Below, one piece after another: positions 56,052 through 64,000 of a DNA stretch of 64,000 nucleotides. The DNA is taken from contig NC_079879.1 in NCBI RefSeq assembly GCF_029227915.1, positions 33,546,501 to 33,610,500 on the forward strand, in the 5' to 3' direction. A program made the position numbers and the translations under genes. This DNA comes from Hydractinia symbiolongicarpus (taxonomy: Eukaryota > Cnidaria > Hydrozoa > Anthoathecata > Hydractiniidae). The notes below the pieces were generated by a model. It saw nothing but the letters and a program-made list of their open reading frames with translations. It did no database searches and had not been told where the DNA came from. How positions within the stretch are numbered: position 1 is the first letter of the stretch; each line of letters starts with the position of its first letter.

Positions 56052-59000
56052 CTACTTGATGTAATCTTTGAACACATTTTCTATGTCCGCCTTCTCAGCA
56101 TCGGAAAGTGGAGTTAAAGGTGACCGACATGGACCACCATAATAACCAAGTAAGTCCATCGCATACTTCATTGCTGGTACGTTGTATTTACGAGTAACCT
56201 AAAATATAGTTGGAGTGTGTTATCTATGGTTGTCTTTTTTTTATTGTAAGTACAGTGACAATGGATAGGATCAAAACATTAACACCCATGACATAGGGTG
56301 TCCGTAAACTTTTTGAAACAATATTAGGTTTTTTTACTCGATTTTTTGTAATAAATTTTACTCCATTTTTTGTAATAATTTTTACTCAATTTTTTGTAAT
56401 AATTTTTACTCCATTTTTTGTAATAATTTTTACTCGATTTTTTGTAATAATTTTTACTCCATTTTTTGTAATAATTTTTACTCCATTTTTTGTAATAATT
56501 TTTACTCGATTTTTTGTAATAATTTTTACTCGATTTTTTTGTAATAATTTTTACTCCATTTTTTGTAATAATTTTTACTCCATTTTTTGTAATATTTTTA
56601 CTCGATTTTTTGTAATAATTTTTTACTCAATTTTTTGTAATAATTTTTTACTCCATTTTTTGTAATATTTTTTGCAAGGTAAGCACTTTTAAAGTCATGT
56701 TTTATAAATCAAATAGAGGAAAAGACTCACTGTTTGGTTGGCTGCGATCAGAGACAATTGCAAATGCGTGGCTGCTTTTAGTTTGTTTTCACCAACCATA
56801 GAATAAAGATTACAACATTTCTCTCCGAGAATGTTCGCCAAAGCACATATACTTCCTACTGCGCCTGAAATGATGAATCAAGTTCCTACACCAATCCGAA
56901 ATTTAAGCAAACAGTATGACATTGTCTACCAAATGACATTCACAATGGAGATCGATAACTTCTTACCCAATTGCATTGCAGGTAAAATTAATGACGCAGC
57001 CCCAACAAGAACTTGAAAATCTTCGTGTGAAGTCCGTTCAATAATGTGGCCTAAATTGGTGATCTAAAAAAAACATAGGTGTAATTCTAACAATTTTTCA
57101 AGTAAGAAACTAACACAAAGGTGAGTTTTTTTTATTAAAAGTCCCCTTAAGCAGGTCAGTTAGAACAGTTATCTATGCTAATTATAAAAACATTACGTTT
57201 GTAATTTTTTTTACTGTTGTTTTAGCATTCTTTTAAAATATGTCGCCGCTAAATGACTAGTATTTTAATAACATAAGAACAAAATGGGCGTTATAACTAA
57301 CAGGATGAGTGGAAAGAAAAAAGGGTGGAAAATTTTATAAATTGATTTTCTCTACAAAAAACACAGAATAGTTTCCTAGGTTTTGTAGTTATAGTACTAA
57401 AAGTTTATTGGAACAATTTACAAAGTGCACTTGCGATCTAGCTAACACTGTCCACCTAATAACACTAACCAGGTACCCATGCTTAATTATTTATAGTATT
57501 CTCTGCTCTATCCTCTGATCCCTAGACAAAGCACATGGTAGCATTCCCCCTGCGCAAGCAAATAATTTTCAAATCCCACCTCTCAACCTATCTCCGAACC
57601 CTAAAATTCTATAAAACGAAAAAAAAAACACTTCCAAAAAATAGCAGAAGGATTTGACAAACAACCTTCTCATTTTCTATAACATACAAAAATATCATTG
57701 TAAGCGCAGCAATCACTGCAAATGTTTGTTTTAGTAGTCTGTTTTTTAAAGAATACACAATTTGATTAAGGGAGTACATGTGCTTGAATAAGCATTTCTG
57801 GAAAAACGCTCACATGTTAATATTTTACAGGTATACTCTCCGAATGACCATTCCCAATTCCCATATTACTACACACTGTACCTCGCTAAAAAAGTTATAC
57901 ATAGGCCAGTGTGACCACAAGTCATTGAAATTCCAGAAGTTATGGAAAAGTCACGGAATTAACTTTAAAATCACCGTGGCCATCACTTACATTTCCACAA
58001 CTGTCTTTAATGCCAATAATGTTAGAGTGTTTGGCCAGTTCAAAAACTGCATTCAATGGAAATTCAACACCTGTATTGGATGGGACATTATACAAGATGA
58101 CTGGTACAGGAGATAAATCAGCAATCTAAAAGAAACAGCTTTTTTTTTAAAGAACGAGCTCTTTAAAACATTACGTCGTAATGTTAATATAGTTCCATTA
58201 CAGTTGTATAATGTTTCATCATGGCGTCATAATTCATTCTGTTTTTAAAGAAAGAGGGTGTGGTGACAACAACTGCATCCGCACCCACATCTGCCATTTC
58301 TTTGGTCAAACGCAAGGTTTCTTTTGTACCTGCAAAAAAAGTTAGCTTCATATAAGAACAAGAGAAATAAGAAGCCTCTTAAAAACACGCTGAAGTTTTT
58401 TAGAACGAGACTCTTCCAATCTCATGCGTAATTTTTTTTAATTTTTTTAAAAATATATTGAGACAAGGTGGCAAATTGAAAGTTTATCCTCACCACAATT
58501 AGATATATAGCCCATTTAGGTTCATGCAATTTACACTTGTCAATGCTTACTTGTCAATGCTTACTTGGCAATGCTTACTTAGCAATGTTCAGCGAACTTA
58601 GGGCTCAGAATCTTTGGTGGGATACCTCTTTAAAAAGGTGCTAATTTCTGCTGACGTCAGCACACCCATTTTTCACAAATTTTGCAGCCTTTGTGGGTTG
58701 TGACATGAATTATTCCGTAAAACAGTGCGACTAGGGCATTTCAAATGCTGCCAACCTATGCATCTGAAAAAGTAGCACAATTTACGCAATTTGCTTTTTG
58801 CCAACTTTGTAAAGTGGCCAAAAAAGTGCCAATGTCTCAATAATTTTGTTAGGGATTTTCATATCATGCAAAAATGCTTACCTTCTAGTGCAGGTCCAGC
58901 CAACACCAATTTCGATGTTTTGACAGACTCTTTTACAAACCTCACTATGTCAACTCGCTCTTTATTGGATAGCGAAACATATTCTCCATTTGAACCCTGG

Positions 59001-59974
59001 ACAAGGTAACCTGAATTAATAGCGTTAGTTGAATTATTTCACTACTTACAAGACAGTTTTAAATTTTAGACAGAATTACATTTTATTAAGAGGCTAAAAT
59101 TTAAAAACAGCTTTCTGACTAAACAATTAACTTTTGTTAAATTTTAAACTAGCATCTTTTATTGCAAAGGTATCCTAAATAATTATTAAAATATAGATGC
59201 TAATACAATGTGGCCACTCATTTTAAAAAGTAAAATCTTGAAGTTTTTAGGGAATGGTTTCTACCACCCTCCTTGTAATTATATAAAGGAAAAAAGACAG
59301 AAAGAATGAGAAAAGTAACAAATATTGAAACTATTCAAAACATTTGATTATATTGGGTTGTAAAGAAAATAGCACCAGGCGCAGATCTATCCAATTTTTT
59401 ATTACGTGAGAATAAGCAGTGACTGGATAGAGATAGCATGCCTCTAATGTTGTTGTCAAAACCCTTAAAATTTGTTGATGCAAAATTTCTCAATTTAATC
59501 TGTTATTATCATTGGTTAATGTTTGTCCTAATGTGATGTGTTTATTTAGAATGGGTGTGCAGGGCACAACCCTAAAATAGAAGAATTACATTCGATTTGC
59601 ATGTTTAATATTTACAACCTAGGAAATAAAAGCTTTAGATGTTATCAAATTACCAAAACAGACTAAAAAGGTATATTATGCCTTACAAACATATGCTATA
59701 AGATATGGCTTCAGGGCTGACATTTTAATGTCAGATTATAGTATCATTACAAACCTTTAAAGGGTATCTTGTCCCATTTCTGAAGGTTTTCTTCAAATTT
59801 TCCCCAAGCAATATCTTCATTTTCTTTGAAAGGGGTCGCAATAGGTGGAAATATTCCACATAAATCTAACTTTTGTTGCACTGGTGAACATGTACTGAGA
59901 TATCGTATTGTTGAAGTGCATAGGGAGTTTTGAAAAACCTTTTTTAAAACTGTACAGCTTCTTGCCATAGTCAT
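56052..59974 (-). CDS. HOGA1: 4-hydroxy-2-oxoglutarate aldolase, mitochondrial
   Basis: Seven exons on the minus strand: 59974-59755, 59010-58882, 58329-58202, 58125-57991, 57063-56967, 56864-56731 and 56198-56052. All junctions have GT-AG ends and consistent phase, giving 329 residues, close to the 327 of human HOGA1. The N-terminus is Arg/Ser/Thr-rich like a mitochondrial presequence (residues 1-36). Family motifs are GIFPPIATPF, QGSNGEY, the catalytic Tyr171 in LYNVP, the Schiff-base Lys199 in GIKDS, and the C-terminal GYYGGPCRSP. The enzyme cleaves 4-hydroxy-2-oxoglutarate to pyruvate and glyoxylate in hydroxyproline breakdown. Intron 6 holds an AT-rich minisatellite. Nothing suggests loss of function. 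A related dihydrodipicolinate-synthase-family enzyme is the only alternative. Confidence 0.93.
56331..56671 (+). repeat. AT-rich minisatellite in HOGA1 intron 6, about 14 units
   Basis: Units of 23-26 bp of the form ATTTTTTGTAATAATTTT plus ACTC followed by C, G or A. The variable last base gives distinct unit types in mixed order. Confidence 0.9.
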
Positions 59975-62353
59975 GGTTATAAAACCAGTTAAAAATCAGA
60001 ATTTAATGGTTGTAAGAATATACTTTCTCTTTGCTCCTATAACAGTAAGGCAAAAAAAACTTAAAATAGCAAGAAACAAGTTAGAAATAATATTATGTGA
60101 TATTCATGAACTCCACAAAAGACTAGTTGTGGAACGAATAACCATGCACCAAACACTTTACATCAGCCATACTAATTCATGCAATAGCACCCTCCTGTAA
60201 AGACAAGAACATGTTGTGATCTTGTTTACCTACTAAGTTATCTGTTAGTGAGAGTTTAGGAAATCATATACTAATTATGCATCAAATGTACACTCCTTGT
60301 ACACAAAGTAGGACTTTTTCTTGGACATTTTAAGAACCCCACCATTACTTGTTTAACTTAGGTATGAATTGAACTTAGAATTAAAATCATTTGTTTCTTT
60401 TTTAAAAATCAACTTCTTTTCATTTGACTGCCTTTCTACTACAGCAACTCTTTCTTCCACTTACAGTTTTCTAATTAGCACAAAATTAGAGATTTAGGCT
60501 AAGTAAGCACTTGTGAGCTTTTGGCGATATAGCGGAAAATATAGCATAAAAAAAAGGTAGATACATCAAGTGGAAAAACATTTTGTACAAACAAGATGTA
60601 CGATAATATTAGCGTCTGAATTTCATTAAAGTTTTAATTTTTAAACTTCCTAAATGACCTGAAATGAAAAAATTCTTAAAAATGTTTTTTCAAGAAAAGC
60701 TTATTACCAGTTTAATGATACATTACCACTATTGAAAACAGTGACCTTATGTTGTTTTTCTTCATGTTCGCTTTCTATAATCTCTCCAATATATGGTGAT
60801 TCAAGGAAAAAAAAGTGTTAGGGAAAAAGAGTGCTGGGGAATACCTAAAAGTTTGTTCTTGCAAAAAGGGAGGTAAATCGTGAACTGCAAATATTTTTTC
60901 TACGACATGTGTTAGTTAGAAATAGTCTCTAGGAATTTTGTCACAATAAGGCAAAATGTTTAAAAACTAGTCTGAAATAGATGAAAATTTTTCCCTACTA
61001 AACACAAAATTTTTTGCAGTGAGGCTGATACACTATGGTTGTGTAGAAAAAGGCAGAAAAAAAAGGAACCTACATAAACTATTTTCCTTCATTGAACTTC
61101 AGTGCACACTTATTTTAGGGTACGTTTCGTTTTTGAATTGACATTATTTGTTACAGGCTACTGTTTACATTTTCAACAGAACAGGTTTGGAAAGCAATTT
61201 TCCAAAAAAATGACATCCTGTACAAATATTTTACAAATAAATAAATAAATCTTCCTGTATTAATGTGCACCCCTTACGTGCATTGTTTCTAACAAAATAG
61301 TAAACATTACATCTACTATTGGATAAATACATCTTATTAAATTTAACACACAAAATTTTCTAGTTAAAATAGTTATAATATACACAACGTAATCACCATA
61401 CAAGATGTCTTACAAGCACCCAAACTATTTTTTCCATATCCCTATTTCCAAAGAATTATACAACTCAAATTAAAAAAAAATAGCTTGTTTAATATATGAT
61501 GCAAATTTTCTAAAACTGTCTGTTTCTTTTGCTAAAATTTCAAGAAAAAACGTGATCAACTTTATTGTACTGAGATTAATTTGTCTTTGTGTGAGACTAA
61601 TGTCAGCAAAGAGGGATTGAAATGACACAATTCCTTAATCAATAGATTTGATAGTGGAAAATTATCTTAGAGGAGTATAAAAGAAATATCTCACAAAGTG
61701 CTGTTGAAATACAATAATCTCAAGCTGCACCTATCAAGCAAGCCACTCAACATTCTTCTTTTTTTTCCATTCTGTGCAATTATAACAGCAGAATTCATGG
61801 TTAAATATGAAGAAAAAAATACATAAAAACATGTACTACCACATACAACTGGCACTACATGATCATAATTGTTTTATGCATGTTACATGATCGTGTAAAT
61901 GTGGCAGGTATGTGAAGGGTGTAGTGCAAAAACAGGATATAAACGATAAGTATTTAGTCAGTCGTACATCTTCCACAGACTCGAAAGACTTTATATGAAA
62001 GACAAAATCATCGCTACTTATCACCCATTACAAGCTAAAAATATATATCTGACACACCACAAAATTACAACACAAAATTTACTTATTTCAAGGCATATAC
62101 AATATCCAGTGAAAATATGTGAATGGAGTAAAAGAAAAAAAATAACACAAACTTAATGAATTGTTTGAGGTGATTGTATTTCTCTGTTGGATCATCTAAG
62201 TTTTTGTTTAAAATTGAATGCATAAGCTAAATCACATTTTTTTTTAAATTTGACCATGATAAAGGGCAAAGGATGAAAAGAATATAATATAATATTATGT
62301 GACCAACATAGACAAAATTAAAAGTAGATATAATATAAAAATCATAAAAAAAT
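59975..62353. other. Intergenic region HEXD-HOGA1
   Basis: It holds the HOGA1 promoter side and the HEXD 3' flank. No gene, repeat or RNA recognised. The ORF at 59973-60200 has no domain. Confidence 0.45.
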
Positions 62354-64000
62354 CTAGTCAAACATCATTTTTTTCATGATTTTTTGCACTTTATCAATAG
62401 TCATGTTACTAAGGTCCACATAGTGATCAATTTTGTCTTTAATCCATTCATCAATAACATCATCCTCAAAATAAGAGATCAGCAAATCACGGGCTTTCTC
62501 TTTCACAGAACGTAACAGTAAATTACTTTTATTTAACCCACTAATAGTTGTGTTTAATGCAAAGAACCCAGCATGTTTACGTTTTAAATGAAACGGGCGT
62601 GTCCAACCGATCTCACGCACCAATGACCAATCTCGCCACCCCAATGCATTTTCAACACCACCGGCCAATTTGTATACATCTGCTCCAGGGAACTTTGCTT
62701 CTTCTGGCGTATATCCTTTGAAATTTGTAACATCAATCTTGAAGACTTTAGTAAACCCTAACTTTTCTGAAACATCTGCATGAATCCTGTCATCAAACTT
62801 GCCTTTGCTTAGCACAGTTAAACACAGAGCTAAACATGGTATGCCTGCTGGAAGTAGCTCACATAAAGGGCCGTAATGATCAAACCTACTCCAACCTGTA
62901 AGTGCTATACCTGTTACTTTTATTCCTTTTCCTTGCAAAGTGGTTGTTATTTTTAACCAAGATAGATGGTTATTTAGATGCTGTTGGATTGGAACAAAAT
63001 TGGACCATGGTTTAAGGGCACCTTTAAAAGAACTAGCCAACCATATTTCAGGAAAACCTTCTGAATAGCGTTTCCAAATATCATCTGGAAAATGGCTGTA
63101 GTTGTCTAAATTTGCAACATATGCCCATACCATAGGTGTGACATATTTTGACATTTCTTTTAAATCTTTGACAGACCACTTCCTCATCATATCATCCCAA
63201 ATAATTGGCTGAAGTTTTTCACCATTAAAATTTTTCTTTGTTTGAGAGTACTTAAAAAGTGGTATCATGTGATGTTTAAAAAGTTCTGTGTCAGTCATAT
63301 TGCTACTAAGACATTGATCACATGTTTTCATGTTCCACACTTCATCACCACCTAAATGTATATATTTTGAATCTGGGTGTAATGCAATAATCTGGTCAAT
63401 CAAGCTTTTTACAAGTCCAACTGATCCATTATTTAAAGCAGAAACAGAGTTTGTAATTTCCTTATTTGCTCTTAGATGTGAAAAAGTTTTATGCTTCAAA
63501 ACAAATTCCAAGTGACCAAAAGATTGCACCAGAGGAATTACAATTAAATCCTGCTCCTTTGCACTTTTTAAAAGATGTTTGATATCTTTTTCTGAGTATG
63601 CATTTTTTTGTGCCAACATCCGAAGGTCTCCCTTCCAAGGAAACATATCTTCATATTCAATCAAGAAACCATTGGCACCATAAGATTTTGATAGCTGCAT
63701 TACCTTTATTAAATAATCAACCTTTGGTGGGGCACCTTTTAGGTCAAAATGAACTAATTTTAGTCCAACAAATGGTTTGGTAGTCACTTGTTGAACTAAT
63801 TGTGTAGTTTTATCTTTGGCTGCTAACTTCTCTTTTAATTCCATATTTTCTTTTTCTAAAGCATCTGATTTTATGGAATTTTCATTGATTTTTTTGTCCA
63901 GATCATCCATTTTTTTGCTTTTTTGTAGATTCTCTTTTAAGATTTTTATTGTATTTTGTGCTTTGCCTAATTCAGCTTTGTGTTCTTCTTTTTCTTGTTC
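62354..64000 (-). CDS. HEXD: Hexosaminidase D-like (GH20), 5' end outside window
   Basis: Glycoside hydrolase family 20 enzyme that removes terminal N-acetylhexosamines. From the in-frame ATG at 63910 there are 518 residues, but the frame stays open to the window edge for 30 more codons, so the start lies beyond 64000 or at 63910. From the edge to about residue 42 the sequence is a Lys/Glu-rich coiled coil. The catalytic domain begins PFVGLKLVHFDLKGAPPKV, as in hexosaminidase D. Landmarks are YEDMFPW, the Asp189-Glu190 catalytic pair in HLGGDEV, IIWDDMM and LTGWSRFDHYG. Human HEXD is 486 aa. The visible part is a single exon. The coiled-coil stem is an addition to the core; no membrane segment is visible in the window. 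Confidence 0.9.
   Translation of the reverse strand, partial: EQEKEEHKAELGKAQNTIKILKENLQKSKKMDDLDKKINENSIKSDALEKENMELKEKLAAKDKTTQLVQQVTTKPFVGLKLVHFDLKGAPPKVDYLIKVMQLSKSYGANGFLIEYEDMFPWKGDLRMLAQKNAYSEKDIKHLLKSAKEQDLIVIPLVQSFGHLEFVLKHKTFSHLRANKEITNSVSALNNGSVGLVKSLIDQIIALHPDSKYIHLGGDEVWNMKTCDQCLSSNMTDTELFKHHMIPLFKYSQTKKNFNGEKLQPIIWDDMMRKWSVKDLKEMSKYVTPMVWAYVANLDNYSHFPDDIWKRYSEGFPEIWLASSFKGALKPWSNFVPIQQHLNNHLSWLKITTTLQGKGIKVTGIALTGWSRFDHYGPLCELLPAGIPCLALCLTVLSKGKFDDRIHADVSEKLGFTKVFKIDVTNFKGYTPEEAKFPGADVYKLAGGVENALGWRDWSLVREIGWTRPFHLKRKHAGFFALNTTISGLNKSNLLLRSVKEKARDLLISYFEDDVIDEWIKDKIDHYVDLSNMTIDKVQKIMKKMMFD

Overview
This is a eukaryotic, strongly AT-rich and intron-bearing window that looks like a marine invertebrate, most likely a cnidarian and possibly a hydrozoan. 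That is an inference from three things: single-exon expansions of divergent rhodopsin-like GPCRs, an animal-type mitochondrial aldolase gene and hexosaminidase D, and a mobilome of CR1 and RTE LINEs, Penelope-like elements, mini-Helitrons and pogo/Tigger-type MITEs. I cannot name the species.

Host genes. Five intronless seven-transmembrane receptors of one family lie at 3-1106 (+, cut by the window edge), 9370-10491 (-), 24832-25872 (-), 40414-41502 (-) and 47814-48908 (-). The third and fourth are a recent duplicate pair; the third has lost its normal C-tail frame. A large single-ORF protein at 14676-17234 (-) joins ankyrin repeats to a Mab-21/cGAS-like nucleotidyltransferase domain with all three acidic catalytic positions present, so it is a candidate cGAS-like innate immune receptor. 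An unrecognised gene I model with two exons lies at 50767-52062 (-). A complete seven-exon HOGA1 gene can be read at 56052-59974 (-), and a hexosaminidase D (GH20) gene at 62354-64000 (-) runs off the right edge. HOGA1 and HEXD are adjacent and on the same strand, with no sign of shared function.

Mobile DNA. 3251-5913 is an element with long inverted arms. Inside it is a 36-codon ORF ending exactly at a canonical 2A 'StopGo' motif. It abuts a decayed CR1 LINE (5914-7990) that is itself split by a tRNA-derived SINE. 18129-21460 is a nearly intact RTE LINE carrying a PHD-like finger in the RT protein. 32315-35049 is a nearly full-length Penelope-like element with 161-bp direct repeats and a hammerhead-like motif. 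A 239-bp Penelope fragment at 28058-28296 is mostly a perfect 91-bp inverted repeat flanked by a 12-bp target duplication. Another Penelope remnant with a downstream hammerhead-like core is at 54781-55713. Mini-Helitrons of about 126 bp, small foldback MITEs, several pogo/Tigger-like elements and tandem repeats fill most of the rest.

All gene models are read by eye. Splice sites are inferred from GT-AG signals, reading phase and family knowledge. No database search was possible.
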